A model generated the notes under the pieces. That model was not told the origin of the DNA, made no database searches, and worked only from the letters and a program-made list of their open reading frames with translations. From assembly GCF_012276985.1 (NCBI RefSeq), contig NZ_JAAXMM010000001.1, positions 310,001 through 374,000 of the forward strand: a stretch of DNA of 64,000 bases, written 5' to 3'. Source of the stretch: Agrobacterium sp. a22-2. GTDB taxonomy: Bacteria > Pseudomonadota > Alphaproteobacteria > Rhizobiales > Rhizobiaceae. A program made the translations under genes and the position numbers. Shown here piece after piece: positions 1-8,635 of the stretch; position 1 is the stretch's first letter, and each line of letters starts with the position of its first letter.

Positions 1-371
1 GAATGGGCGTATCCGTCATGAAATTGCTTCCGTTGTTATCCTTGGCCGCCAAGTCTTAAGGGCGGGCTGTTGCCACGACAAGGGGGGGCGCCGGCAACCA
101 GCCTGAGCATTCCGGTTCTTTTTGGGCAGACCTTTGTGTCTTTTTCCACCCTCCGGCAACCGAGGCGGGCCATTGGCGGGGATTGCGACCTACAATATCT
201 TGACCGCTATAGTCATATTTATAATGTTTGATTAAGGCTGACGCCGGACGAGCCGAAGCATGCGCGAACCGCCACCTACGTTGCAATGGTGACGAAGCCG
301 CCAATGGTGCGGCCCAGACACCATTATCACCGTAGCGCCGTTTTGCCGGCTTTTGCAGGATCACAGCATTC
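1..371. other. No confident gene; possible promoter for the downstream pair
   Basis: No convincing reading frame is seen. Short frames that enter from the left edge (one ends at 57-59) could be the tail of a gene outside the window, but codon use does not favour any of them. An AT-rich patch at about 190-230 holds TTGACC (200-205) and TATAAT (220-225); the 14-base gap is shorter than the usual 16-18, so this is only a weak promoter candidate for the genes starting at 372. Confidence 0.4.
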
Positions 372-986
372 ATGACCGTTCTTCTGATCCAATCCCAATA
401 CCCATCCGATGGCATGGCGCCTTCGCCGTTCGAAGGAGCCGTGGCCGAGGGCCGGGTCCGGCCGGTGCGTGAACTGTCGCTGCACAAAGAGGATTTCGAG
501 GCTATCAGCGGCCTGATCACCACGATGCATCTCGACCAGATCGGCTTTCGCCGGTTTGCCGATGCCGTGACGGCTTTTCTGTCAGGTGGCGGGAGATGGA
601 TTTTCAACGGCCATATGTTGCGGCCGCCGATCGGCGGCCTTGGGCTATATCGACGGCTGGAGAGCCCGAAGCGCGGCGATTTCGCGCTCAGTCGCCTTTG
701 CCGTCATCCAATCTTCGACGGTATCGACCAGAAGACGCTGGAAACCAATCATGGGGTCGCCGGCTTTTACGGCCGGGGCTACAACCCGCTGCCGGACGAA
801 GCCGTGGCGATCAACGGTATCGGTCCTGACAATCACCCCATCGACTGGGTCTGGCAGCGGCCGGAGGGCGGCGCGATCCTGTCCCATGCCGGCAACGAAT
901 TCTGGGGATGCGGCGATGATGCCGCGACCAAACAGCGGCTCGCCGACCGGGCCGTCGCGTGGGCAGGTGGGGAGTTGGCAACATGA
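372..986 (+). CDS. Hypothetical protein, possible class I glutamine amidotransferase-like fold
   Basis: A 204-residue soluble protein with no signal peptide or membrane segment. Its start is MTVLLIQSQY. A strand-loop of the form FLSGGGRWIFNG at about residues 69-80 resembles the FLxxGGxxxxxG stretch of ThuA/GATase1-like domains, followed by HPIFDGID and a C-terminal GGAILSHAGNEFWG segment. The next gene has the same arrangement (FLDRGGTVIATG, then HTLFSHL, then GRMIITSLDPFFHHGS), so the two look like diverged tandem paralogues. No Cys-His-Glu amidotransferase triad is evident, so catalysis is unproven. The stop overlaps the next start as ATGA, which indicates translational coupling. The function is unknown. 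Confidence 0.7.
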   Translation: MTVLLIQSQYPSDGMAPSPFEGAVAEGRVRPVRELSLHKEDFEAISGLITTMHLDQIGFRRFADAVTAFLSGGGRWIFNGHMLRPPIGGLGLYRRLESPKRGDFALSRLCRHPIFDGIDQKTLETNHGVAGFYGRGYNPLPDEAVAINGIGPDNHPIDWVWQRPEGGAILSHAGNEFWGCGDDAATKQRLADRAVAWAGGELAT

Positions 987-1612
987 GTGTCCTGGCCATC
1001 CATCCTGGCGCCTATTACCACATCGAAAGCCTGGAGGCGCCGCGTTATGCGGCCTATTTCGATCAGCTTTGCCGGCCGGAGGAGCTGGCCACGGTGGATC
1101 TATGCCGGTTTAAAACGATCCTCGTTCCCTGCCGCACGCCGGCCGACCGCATGGCACCGCATGCCGGACGCCTGCTGGATTTTCTGGATCGGGGAGGTAC
1201 GGTGATCGCGACAGGCGAAAGCCATAGCGAGCTTTTTCTACCTGGCATCACCTTCACGGAGCAGCCGACGAACTGGTGGTGGTGGCTAGAGCCCGGCGCC
1301 GATCTCGGAGTCCGGATTGCCGCGCCCGATCACACCCTGTTCAGCCATCTCTCGCAAAGCGACCTGACATGGCACCTACATGGTTGGTTCGACCCGCCGG
1401 ACGGCGTCGAGGTGCTGGCCGTCAACGGCGCGGGAAAGCCCATTCTCTATATCGATGAGGTAACCACGAAAGGCCGGATGATCATCACCAGCCTCGATCC
1501 GTTCTTTCATCATGGCTCGCATTTCATGCCCGCGACCACCCGGTTCCTGGACGGTTTTCTTCCCTGGATGAGAGAGGATGCGGCGCATTCAAAGCGACGT
1601 AGGAAGGGCTGA
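983..1612 (+). CDS. Hypothetical protein, possible GATase-like fold, coupled to the upstream gene
   Basis: A 209-residue protein read from the ATG at 983, which overlaps the previous stop in an ATGA. A longer frame from 959 (alternative start codon) adds eight residues and lies further inside the upstream gene, so it is less likely. It starts MSVLAIHPGAYY. Residues about 64-77 read LLDFLDRGGTVIAT, the glycine turn of GATase1/ThuA-like domains, and the C-terminal third has GRMIITSLDPFFHHG, typical of the last strand and helix of that fold. A run of four tryptophans (WWWW, about residue 95) is unusual. It probably works with its upstream partner. The substrate and pathway are unknown. Confidence 0.7.
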   Translation: MSVLAIHPGAYYHIESLEAPRYAAYFDQLCRPEELATVDLCRFKTILVPCRTPADRMAPHAGRLLDFLDRGGTVIATGESHSELFLPGITFTEQPTNWWWWLEPGADLGVRIAAPDHTLFSHLSQSDLTWHLHGWFDPPDGVEVLAVNGAGKPILYIDEVTTKGRMIITSLDPFFHHGSHFMPATTRFLDGFLPWMREDAAHSKRRRKG

Positions 1613-1653
1613 GCGCGCCTTAACGCGCGGAAAAAGAAGGCCGACCCACACGC

Positions 1654-1686
1654 AAAAGGAAGGGCCACGCATCGCGCAGCCCTTCC
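1654..1686 (-). terminator. Rho-independent terminator of the PRC-barrel gene
   Basis: Inverted repeat GGAAGGGC (1658-1665) and GCCCTTCC (1679-1686), loop of 13 bases. On the reverse strand it is followed by TTTT (1654-1657). It lies just past the stop of the gene at 1697-2089. Confidence 0.6.
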
Positions 1687-1696
1687 CATATGACGA

Positions 1697-2089
1697 TTAC
1701 ATCCAGTACGGGGGGATACCATAGTAATCGTACACCTTGCGGCCGTTGTCCCGATACCAATCGGCTTCGTTTTCATTGGTGAAGCGCGGAGCGTTTTCAA
1801 CGTCGGCCTTCGTCAGATCGATGCGGTAGCCATCAAGATCTTCGTCATAGCTCAGCTTTTCCCAGGGAAGCGGGTAGTGGTCGTGGCCCATACCGAGGAA
1901 ACCGCCGAAGCTGAGCACGGCGTAGGACACGCGGCCGCCGCGCTTTTCAAGGATGATCCGCTCAATCGAACCGATGTGCTTGCCGTCCGAGCCGTAGACC
2001 TTAGTGCCTTCGACCTTGTCGCTGGCAATCAGGGCCGGGGTCTCATGGACGTCGGGGTTCTGTTGGCGTGCACTGTTCTGATGCAACAT
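1697..2089 (-). CDS. PRC-barrel domain-containing protein
   Basis: A 130-residue soluble protein. The PRC-barrel core covers about residues 20-95: LIASDKVEGTKVYGSDGKHIGSI is followed by a strand-rich stretch with GFLGMGHDHYPLPW. PRC barrels occur in RimM and photosynthetic reaction-centre H subunits. Stand-alone copies in rhizobia are common and are usually linked to general stress. The tail is aromatic and tyrosine-rich (YDYYGIPPYWM). The start has an AAAGGAGA ribosome site seven bases upstream. A promoter of the EcfG type lies 46-70 bases upstream, which supports stress induction. The biochemical role is unknown. Confidence 0.85.
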   Translation of the reverse strand: MLHQNSARQQNPDVHETPALIASDKVEGTKVYGSDGKHIGSIERIILEKRGGRVSYAVLSFGGFLGMGHDHYPLPWEKLSYDEDLDGYRIDLTKADVENAPRFTNENEADWYRDNGRKVYDYYGIPPYWM

Positions 2090-2134
2090 GGCGCATCTCC
2101 TTTTTCGTGTTTCCTCGTATAATCACATCAGGAA

Positions 2135-2159
2135 AACGAGCAGGGACGGGAAAGGTTCC
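2135..2159 (-). promoter_or_regulatory. EcfG/RpoE2-type general stress promoter
   Basis: Reading the reverse strand, GGAAC (2159-2155) is followed after 16 bases by CGTT (2138-2135). The alphaproteobacterial EcfG (RpoE2 in Sinorhizobium) consensus is GGAAC, 16-17 bases, CGTT, so this is an exact match at the preferred spacing. It points at the PRC-barrel gene starting at 2089. Confidence 0.75.
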
Positions 2160-2308
2160 CAAAAGCTACGGTCCGGCCGCATGTATATCCATCGGGCGGC
2201 CAGGCGACCTTTTGAACGTGGTGTATGCGCTGGGGATCTCGTCTTTCCCACCGACCGCGGGTCATCTGACACGTCGCGGACTCTGGCCACTTGACGACGC
2301 GCCAATTA

Positions 2309-2324
2309 TTGACGTTTACGTTAA
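2309..2324. promoter_or_regulatory. Palindromic operator upstream of fadD (LiuR/MerR-like)
   Basis: TTGACGTTTACGTTAA fits the fully symmetric pattern TTRACGTWWACGTYAA. From memory this resembles operators of LiuR-type MerR regulators that control branched-chain and fatty-acid breakdown. It sits about 130 bases before the fadD start, in a 367-base divergent gap (2090-2456) that otherwise holds only the PRC gene promoter. A -35/-10 pair for fadD is not clear. Confidence 0.5.
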
Positions 2325-2456
2325 GGTTAGATAGAGCTATTGGCACTTGAATCAATCGAGTAAAGACATAATCTGAGGTTAGTTCGGCTTTGAGGAGGGC
2401 TTCATGCATGCCGGGAGGACGGCATCGTGTAGCGGCCGAGACATAGGGAGAAGAGC

Positions 2457-4157
2457 ATGATGGAATTGTCTGGTCGCACCAGTGGCCGAGCCTCCGAGAA
2501 GATATGGCTTTCGTCCTATCCGGAGACGATTCCCGCGGAGCTTCCTCCGCTGCACCATCCCTCGCTTGGGGCGCTGTTCGAAGACAGCTGCGCCAAATAT
2601 GCTGATCGCACGGCGTTTTCCAGCATGGGCCGGGCCATGAGTTTCCGCGAACTGGAAGCACAATCGCGCAAGATCGCCGCCTGGCTGCAGGCGCAGGGCC
2701 TTGCCAAGGGCGACCGGGTGGCCGTGATGCTGCCCAACATCCTGCAGAATCCGGTTATCGTCTATGGCATCCTGCGGGTCGGCATGGTCGTCGTCAATGT
2801 CAACCCGCTCTATACGCCGCGCGAGCTGGAGTACCAGCTGAAGGATGCCGGCGCCAAGGCCATTTTCGTTCTGGAGAATTTCGCGCATACGGTCGAGCAG
2901 GTTCTGGCCCGCACCGAGGTTCGCCATGTGGTGGTCGCCACCATGGGCGACATGCTGGGCCTCAAGGGCCATATCGTCAATTTCATCGTCCGCAAGGTGA
3001 AGAAACTCGTTCCAGCCTGGTCGATCCCCTCAGCCCGCAGCTTCCGGCAGGTATTGTCGGACGGCGCCGGCAAGGCGATCCGACCTGTCGAAGTGACGCC
3101 GAGCGACATCGCCTTCCTGCAATATACCGGCGGCACGACAGGCGTCTCGAAGGGGGCGGTGCTCACCCATTCGAACCTGTTGTCGAACAAGGAGCAGATG
3201 GCAATCTGGCTGGATTCGGCCTTCGTGACCAAGCCGCGGCCTGACGTCCTGAACTTTGCCTGCGCCCTGCCGCTCTACCATATCTTCGCCCTGACGGTGA
3301 ATTCGCTGATGGGGGTCGCCACCGGCAGCCACAACATCCTGATCGCCAATCCGCGCGATATTCCGGCCTTCGTCAAGGAACTGCAGAAATACAAGGTCCA
3401 TGTCTTCCCCGGCCTCAACACACTGTTCAATGCGCTGATGAACAACGAAGACTTCAAGAAAACAGACCATTCGGCACTGCTTCTTGTTTTCGGTGGCGGC
3501 ATGGCCGTGCAGCGGCCGGTGGCCGAACGCTGGTATGCCATGACCGGATGCCCGATCACCGAAGGCTACGGGCTTTCGGAAACATCGCCCGTTGCCACCG
3601 CCAACCGGCTGGACACCAAGGAATTCTCCGGATCGATCGGCCTGCCGATTTCGTCGACCGACATCGAGATCCGCGACGAGGACGGTAATACGTTGCCGCT
3701 GGGCGAGGTCGGCGAAATCTGCATTCGCGGTCCGCAGGTCATGGCCGGCTACTGGAACAAGCCGGAGGAGACCGCAAAGGCGATCAGCGCCGACGGTTTC
3801 TTCCGCTCCGGCGACATGGGCCTGATGGACGAGCATGGCTATGTCAAGATCGTCGACCGCAAGAAGGACATGATCCTGGTGTCCGGCTTCAACGTCTATC
3901 CGAACGAAATCGAGGAAGTGGCGGCCATGCATCCCGGGATTCTGGAATGTGCGGCGATCGGCGTTCCGGATCCCCATTCCGGCGAAGCGGTGAAACTCTA
4001 TGTCGTCAAGAAAGATCCCAATCTGACCGAGGCCGATGTAAAGGCCCATTGCGCGACCAATCTCACCAATTACAAGCGTCCGCGTTTCGTCGAATTCCGT
4101 ACCGAACTGCCGAAGTCCAATGTCGGCAAGATCCTGCGCAAGGACCTGCGCGGCTAG
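2457..4157 (+). CDS. fadD: Long-chain fatty acid--CoA ligase
   Basis: A 566-residue ATP-dependent acyl-CoA synthetase that activates long-chain fatty acids to acyl-CoA via an acyl-AMP intermediate. The AMP-binding P-loop YTGGTTGVSKG is at about residues 222-232. The adenylate motif EGYGLSETSP is near 370, and the hinge and C-terminal motifs DRKKDMILVSGFNVYP near 465. The catalytic lysine is in KSNVGKILRKDL close to the C terminus. The length matches FadD of E. coli (561). GGGAG precedes the ATG at 2457; a second ATG follows at once, so the start could shift by one codon. A terminator lies downstream. The palindrome at 2309 suggests control by a fatty-acid or branched-chain degradation regulator. 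Confidence 0.93.
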   Translation: MMELSGRTSGRASEKIWLSSYPETIPAELPPLHHPSLGALFEDSCAKYADRTAFSSMGRAMSFRELEAQSRKIAAWLQAQGLAKGDRVAVMLPNILQNPVIVYGILRVGMVVVNVNPLYTPRELEYQLKDAGAKAIFVLENFAHTVEQVLARTEVRHVVVATMGDMLGLKGHIVNFIVRKVKKLVPAWSIPSARSFRQVLSDGAGKAIRPVEVTPSDIAFLQYTGGTTGVSKGAVLTHSNLLSNKEQMAIWLDSAFVTKPRPDVLNFACALPLYHIFALTVNSLMGVATGSHNILIANPRDIPAFVKELQKYKVHVFPGLNTLFNALMNNEDFKKTDHSALLLVFGGGMAVQRPVAERWYAMTGCPITEGYGLSETSPVATANRLDTKEFSGSIGLPISSTDIEIRDEDGNTLPLGEVGEICIRGPQVMAGYWNKPEETAKAISADGFFRSGDMGLMDEHGYVKIVDRKKDMILVSGFNVYPNEIEEVAAMHPGILECAAIGVPDPHSGEAVKLYVVKKDPNLTEADVKAHCATNLTNYKRPRFVEFRTELPKSNVGKILRKDLRG

Positions 4158-4167
4158 GGAGCACAAG

Positions 4168-4206
4168 GCGGGCCATTTGCCAAAGAATGGCCCGCGGACA
4201 GTTTTT
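4168..4206 (+). terminator. Rho-independent terminator after fadD
   Basis: Stem GCGGGCCAT (4168-4176) with ATGGCCCGC (4187-4195), a ten-base loop, and TTTTT at 4202-4206. Confidence 0.7.
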
Positions 4207-4282
4207 GTCCTTTGCCAACTTGATTTGCAGGGACCGAAGCGACTAGTTTCCCCCACCGTCACCGGATCGGAGGAAGCGCCCC

Positions 4283-5908
4283 ATGCAGGCCATCGTCACC
4301 CAACTCAAAGAGACCGCCGCCAGGACCGATGCCACGGATATCCGTGCCGCATTTGCGGGCGACAGCCAACGGTTCGGCCGGTTCAGCGCCCGGGCAAACG
4401 ATCTGCTGATGGATTATTCCAAATGTGCCGTGAACGAACCGGTCATGGACCTCTTGGAACAACTCTGCGACAAAGCGGGCGTGGCCGCCAAGCGCGAGGC
4501 GATGTTTGCCGGCGAGGCGATCAATTTCACCGAAGGCCGCGCCGTTCTCCACACGGCGCTGCGCAACCGTTCGAACACGCCCGTCGTGGTCGATGGCCGC
4601 GATGTCATGCCTGATATCAATGCCGTTCTGCAGGCCATGGGTGCCTTTGCCGAAGGCATTCGCCTGGGCACGATCACCGGCTCGACCGGCAAGCAGATCA
4701 CCGATGTCGTCAATATCGGCATTGGTGGCTCCGATCTCGGTCCGGCCATGGTGACGCTGGCGCTGGCGCCATTCCATGACGGGCCGCGTCTCCACTATGT
4801 CTCGAATGTCGATGGCGCCCATATCAGCGATACGCTGAAACTGCTCGACCCGGAAACCTCGCTGTTCATCGTCGCCTCGAAGACCTTCACGACCATCGAG
4901 ACCATGACCAATGCCCAGACGGCGCGGCGCTTCATCGCCTCGGCGCTGGGCGAAGACGCGGTCGGCCAGCATTTCGCCGCCGTCTCCACCGCCCTCGACA
5001 AGGTCGGCAGCTTCGGCATTCCGTCCGATCGCATCTTCGGTTTCTGGGACTGGGTAGGCGGACGCTATTCGATCTGGTCGGCGATCGGTCTGCCGGTGAT
5101 GATAGCCGTCGGCATGGACAATTTCGGCCAGTTTCTCGACGGCGGCCATGCGATGGACAACCATTTCCGCACCGCACCCTTCCGCCAGAACCTGCCGATG
5201 CTCCTGGGCCTGATCGGCTTCTACCACCGCAATGTCCTGGACTATGCCACCCGCGCCATCCTGCCCTATGACCAGCGCCTGTCGCGCTTCGCCGCCTATC
5301 TGCAGCAGCTCGACATGGAGTCGAACGGCAAGGGCGTGACCGTGGACGGCACGCCCGTCGAGGGCAATTCCGGCCCGGTCGTCTGGGGCGAGCCCGGCAC
5401 CAATGGCCAGCATGCCTTCTACCAGCTGATCCATCAGGGCACGAGCATCATCCCGGCCGAATTCATGATCGCCGCCAATGGTTTCGAGCCGGACCTGCGC
5501 CACCAGCACGACTTGCTGATCGCCAATTGCCTGGCGCAGTCGGCCGCCCTGATGAAGGGCCGCACGCTAGAAGAAGCCAAGGCGCAGCTGACGTCGAAGG
5601 GCATGGCCGACGGCCAGGCCGATTTCATCGCGCCGCACCGGGTCTTTACCGGCAACAGGCCGTCGATAACCTTCGTCTACAACCAGCTGACACCCTTTGC
5701 ACTCGGCCGGCTGATCGCGCTCTACGAACATCGCGTCTTCGTCGAGGGTGTGCTCTTCCGCATCAACTCCTTCGACCAGTGGGGCGTGGAACTCGGCAAG
5801 GAACTGGCGACCGGCCTGCTGCCTGTCGTGGAAGGCAAGGTTGGAACCGAGGGCCAGGATGCGTCGACGGCAGGGCTTGTGGAAGCGCTGCGTAGCGGAT
5901 TGCACTGA
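4283..5908 (+). CDS. pgi: Glucose-6-phosphate isomerase
   Basis: A 541-residue cytoplasmic enzyme that interconverts glucose-6-phosphate and fructose-6-phosphate. Both family signatures are visible: [14 protein letters not shown] near residue 260 and the C-terminal [16 protein letters not shown] to [10 protein letters not shown] segment near 480-510. [11 protein letters not shown] near 150 is the phosphate-binding loop. The length is normal for the bacterial long form. GGAGG lies nine bases before the ATG. It converges on a fructokinase-type gene across a shared hairpin, so both genes supply the fructose-6-phosphate node; rhizobia rely largely on the Entner-Doudoroff route. Confidence 0.96.
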   Translation: MQAIVTQLKETAARTDATDIRAAFAGDSQRFGRFSARANDLLMDYSKCAVNEPVMDLLEQLCDKAGVAAKREAMFAGEAINFTEGRAVLHTALRNRSNTPVVVDGRDVMPDINAVLQAMGAFAEGIRLGTITGSTGKQITDVVNIGIGGSDLGPAMVTLALAPFHDGPRLHYVSNVDGAHISDTLKLLDPETSLFIVASKTFTTIETMTNAQTARRFIASALGEDAVGQHFAAVSTALDKVGSFGIPSDRIFGFWDWVGGRYSIWSAIGLPVMIAVGMDNFGQFLDGGHAMDNHFRTAPFRQNLPMLLGLIGFYHRNVLDYATRAILPYDQRLSRFAAYLQQLDMESNGKGVTVDGTPVEGNSGPVVWGEPGTNGQHAFYQLIHQGTSIIPAEFMIAANGFEPDLRHQHDLLIANCLAQSAALMKGRTLEEAKAQLTSKGMADGQADFIAPHRVFTGNRPSITFVYNQLTPFALGRLIALYEHRVFVEGVLFRINSFDQWGVELGKELATGLLPVVEGKVGTEGQDASTAGLVEALRSGLH

Positions 5909-5931
5909 CCAAAGTTTTTTCTGACATGCAA

Positions 5932-5955
5932 AAGGGCAGTCTCGCGGCTGCCCTT
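5932..5955. terminator. Bidirectional hairpin terminator between pgi and the PfkB kinase
   Basis: AAGGGCAG (5932-5939) pairs with CTGCCCTT (5948-5955), loop of eight bases. On the reverse strand the stem is followed by TT, which extends the run to TTTT. It lies between two converging genes. Confidence 0.6.
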
Positions 5956-5988
5956 CTGTCTCTCAAGCGCAAAAATGTAAGAATAAAC

Positions 5989-6915
5989 TTACAATCCGAT
6001 TTCGTGGGCAAAGGGCGGATTGGCGCCGGCACGCGATACGGTGACCGCCGCTGCCTTGGCCCCCAGCGACAATGCGGCCTCGACCTGTGCTTCGGAAAGC
6101 GTTGCCACCGAGGTCTTGGTCAGCAGGCCCTGACGTTTCAGCGACGCTAGGATGCCGGCATCAAACGTGTCGCCGGCGCCGACGGTGTCGACCACCTCGA
6201 CCTTGTTCGACGGCACCGAAACCTTGAAGTTTGCGGTGTAGGCGGTGGCACCCTCCGCCCCCTTGGTCAGCACCACGAGCTTGGCGCCGCGCGTCAGCCA
6301 GTAGGCGGCGCGTTCGTCCTGGCTGCCGGGCAGGTCGAACCAGTCCAGGTCCTCGTCCGAGAATTTCAGGATGTCGGACATATCAGCCATGCGGGCGATG
6401 CGGGCCTGGTGGGCTTGCTTGTCCCTGATGAAGCCGGGGCGGATGTTCGGATCGAGCGAGATCACCCGGGTCTTGTACTCACGGGTCATCAGCGCTTCGT
6501 AAGTCGAGCCGCAGGGTTCCGGGATCAGGCTGATTGCCCCGAAATGCAGCGCCTCGCAGCTGTCGTCGAGATCAGGCAGATCGGCCTCGGTGATCATGCG
6601 GCCTGCCGTGTTCTCGTCATAGAAGGCGTAGGACGCCTGACCGTTGGTCAGCTTGACCAAGGCGATGGTGCACGGGCGCGACAGCGTCGCGCAATAGCTG
6701 AAGTCGACACCCGATGATTTCAGCGTGTCGCGCAGGATGTCGCCCAGCATGTCGTCGGACAGGCCGGTGAAGAAGCCCGTCTTGATGCCGAGGCGACCGA
6801 GCGCAATCGCCGTGTTGAAGATCGCGCCGCCGGCATAGGGCGCAAAGGCGCGCTCGCCGAGCGTGGTTTCGCGTGGCAACATGTCGATCAGCGCTTCGCC
6901 GCAACACAGGATCAT
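5989..6915 (-). CDS. PfkB-family carbohydrate kinase, probable fructokinase
   Basis: A 308-residue sugar kinase starting MILCCGEALIDMLP. The ATG at 6915 has GGGAGG upstream; a longer frame to 7032 runs into pyrE and lacks family similarity. The substrate-side motif GGAIFNTAIALGRLG lies near residues 29-43. The anion-hole and catalytic motif DTVGAGDTFDAG lies near 250, with the catalytic Asp in GAGD. The N-terminal style and its position opposite pgi favour fructokinase (fructose to fructose-6-phosphate), but the specificity cannot be read from the sequence alone. It lies 77 bases downstream of pyrE on the same strand and could be cotranscribed. Confidence 0.85.
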   Translation of the reverse strand: MILCCGEALIDMLPRETTLGERAFAPYAGGAIFNTAIALGRLGIKTGFFTGLSDDMLGDILRDTLKSSGVDFSYCATLSRPCTIALVKLTNGQASYAFYDENTAGRMITEADLPDLDDSCEALHFGAISLIPEPCGSTYEALMTREYKTRVISLDPNIRPGFIRDKQAHQARIARMADMSDILKFSDEDLDWFDLPGSQDERAAYWLTRGAKLVVLTKGAEGATAYTANFKVSVPSNKVEVVDTVGAGDTFDAGILASLKRQGLLTKTSVATLSEAQVEAALSLGAKAAAVTVSRAGANPPFAHEIGL

Positions 6916-6992
6916 CTCGACCTCCCAGTCATCTGTTTCAATCGATTTAAACCAAGTCGCGCCCAAATTCCAGTGCGACTGTGAGCATTTGC

Positions 6993-7685
6993 TCAGCCGA
7001 GCGACGAAACCCCGCCATTGCGCCCCGACCATTCGAGCGGCGCATCAAGGAAGGCCTCGACTTCCGAGAGGGTCTTGTCGTCGAACAGCTTCTGCGACGT
7101 TGCCACGGCCAGCACATCGCGCCAGGTGGCGATATAGTGCAGCTTGACGCCGCCCTTGTCGAAACGCTCGTAAGCCTCGTTGAAGATCCCATAGAAGAAC
7201 AAGGCGATGCCGTGATCGACGACACCGCCGGCAGCGCGGATGGCATCGATGAACTTGAACATGCTGCCGCCGGCCGTCGTGAGGTCCTCGATCACCAGTA
7301 CGCGCGCGCCTTCCGGCATATGGCCTTCGATCTGGGCATTGCGGCCATGGCCCTTGGGTGCCTTGCGCACATAGATCATCGGCAGGGCGAGGCGGTCGGC
7401 CAAGAGGGCTGCAAACGGAATACCGGCCGTCTCGCCGCCCGCGATGCAGTCGAACTGCTCGAAGCCGGCATTGCGCAGCAGCGTGGCCGCAGCAAAGTCC
7501 ATGACCGCCGAGCGTACGCGCGGATAGGAGAGCAGCTTGCGGCAATCAATGTAGACCGGGCTGCGCATGCCGGACGACAGCTTATACGGATCCGCGGCAT
7601 TGAAATGGACCGCTTTGATCTCCCAGAGCATCTTGGCAAGCAGTTCGGCCATGACGGTGGGTTCGGTGAAGGGGGTCTGGATCAT
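6993..7685 (-). CDS. pyrE: Orotate phosphoribosyltransferase
   Basis: A 230-residue enzyme that joins orotate and PRPP to make orotidine monophosphate in pyrimidine synthesis. The PRPP-binding motif [13 protein letters not shown] is near residues 128-140. KAPKGHG, near 110, is the flexible catalytic loop. [21 protein letters not shown] precedes it. The start at 7685 (MIQTPF) has AGGAG seven bases upstream; the 25 extra codons of the longer frame look non-coding. pyrC lies 1.4 kb away on the same strand, so two pathway genes are near each other but separated by stress-type genes. Confidence 0.95.
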   Translation of the reverse strand: MIQTPFTEPTVMAELLAKMLWEIKAVHFNAADPYKLSSGMRSPVYIDCRKLLSYPRVRSAVMDFAAATLLRNAGFEQFDCIAGGETAGIPFAALLADRLALPMIYVRKAPKGHGRNAQIEGHMPEGARVLVIEDLTTAGGSMFKFIDAIRAAGGVVDHGIALFFYGIFNEAYERFDKGGVKLHYIATWRDVLAVATSQKLFDDKTLSEVEAFLDAPLEWSGRNGGVSSLG

Positions 7686-7883
7686 TTCGGCTCCTGTCGC
7701 GTTACGGCATCCGAAAGGGGCAGATACCAGCTCGCGACGGCTCTTGCCAGCGTCAGGCACATGTTGCTTGAAGATTTACAGCCAATTCCAGAAGATGACG
7801 AAGATTTAACCCGGCCGGCGCCTTTCCGGGGCTGAATACCACCCCACATGTATTGCAGACCAACCAACCTCAAGGAGCCATCG

Positions 7884-8414
7884 ATGTCCGAACTGATCGT
7901 GATCGGTTATCCGAACAACCAGGCCGCGGAAGCGGCACGCCTGACGCTCTACCAGCTGTCAAAGGAATATCTCGTCGAGATCCAGGACGCGGTCATTGCC
8001 GAGGCCGACGACAAGGGCCAGATCAAACTGCACCAGATGGTGCCGATGTGGGGCTTTGGCGCCAGCGCAGGTGCCTTCTGGGGCCTGCTTGCCGGCATCC
8101 TGTTCTTCAACCCGCTGATCGGCGTTGCAGCCGGTGCCGGGGCTGGTGCCCTCGCCGGAGCACTTACCGACTACGGCATCAACGACGCCTTCATGAAGGA
8201 TGTGGCCAGCGTCCTGCAGCCTGGGCAGGCCGCCCTTTTCATCCTCGCCGAGCGTGCAGCATCCGACAAGGTCATCGACCGTCTGAGCGGGCATGGCGGT
8301 AACATCATCCGCACCAATCTGGACACGTCCAAAGAACAGGATTTGCGCGCTGCCTTCGACAAGGCGCGGGCGAAACCGGCTACCGCAGCGGCCGTTGACG
8401 ACAACGCGGCGTAA
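7884..8414 (+). CDS. DUF1269 family membrane protein
   Basis: A 176-residue protein from the ATG at 7884, preceded by AAGGAG; an ATG at 7848 in the same frame lacks a ribosome site. The N-terminal half reads SELIVIGYPN and LVEIQDAVIAEAD, characteristic of DUF1269. The centre (about residues 55-95) is a glycine and alanine-rich membrane hairpin (FWGLLAGILFF, then AAGAGAGALAGAL), like glycine-zipper proteins. The C terminus is alanine-rich and charged. The role is unknown; the family is often found among stress-induced genes. It is followed after 14 bases by a small membrane protein gene, so the two form an operon. Confidence 0.85.
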   Translation: MSELIVIGYPNNQAAEAARLTLYQLSKEYLVEIQDAVIAEADDKGQIKLHQMVPMWGFGASAGAFWGLLAGILFFNPLIGVAAGAGAGALAGALTDYGINDAFMKDVASVLQPGQAALFILAERAASDKVIDRLSGHGGNIIRTNLDTSKEQDLRAAFDKARAKPATAAAVDDNAA

Positions 8415-8428
8415 CAGGAGAATTTGAT

Positions 8429-8581
8429 ATGTTGACCATGGTTACCATCCAACCCCTGATCGCCCTCTTGGCCGGCATTCTCATCCTAGTGATGCCGCGC
8501 CTGCTGAACTACGTGGTTGCCATCTACCTGATCCTCGTCGGCATCACCGGCCTTTGGCCGCAGCTGATGAGCGGCGTCTGA
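8429..8581 (+). CDS. DUF3096-type small membrane protein
   Basis: A 50-residue protein that begins MLTMVTIQPLIALL and ends QLMSGV. It is almost entirely two short hydrophobic helices around a PRLLNYVVAIYL turn, matching the DUF3096 family of tiny inner-membrane proteins. AGGAG lies eight bases before the ATG. It follows the DUF1269 gene closely and is followed by a hairpin. The function is unknown. Confidence 0.8.
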   Translation: MLTMVTIQPLIALLAGILILVMPRLLNYVVAIYLILVGITGLWPQLMSGV

Positions 8582-8596
8582 CCCACCACACGAATA

Positions 8597-8616
8597 CCGG
8601 GGCCTTGCAGCCCCGG
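8597..8616. terminator. Hairpin between converging genes
   Basis: CCGGGGC (8597-8603) pairs with GCCCCGG (8610-8616), loop of six bases. No clear T run follows on either strand, so termination is likely but not certain. Confidence 0.45.
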
Positions 8617-8635
8617 CATTCCGATCACCATTGAT

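Noticed and set aside
1..59. End of an upstream gene in the forward direction
   Set aside because: Several frames are open across the edge and none has clear codon bias, so no partial gene can be assigned.
56..607. A 183-codon reverse-strand frame over the first unknown gene
   Set aside because: It is the antisense shadow of the gene at 372 in GC-rich DNA; its product has no domain-like pattern and lacks a ribosome site.
3030..4262. A 410-codon reverse-strand frame opposite fadD
   Set aside because: It mirrors the fadD coding frame; the composition is shadow-like and fadD motifs are unambiguous on the other strand. The same applies to long antisense frames opposite pgi, yidC, dapE, metK, lnt and the kinases.
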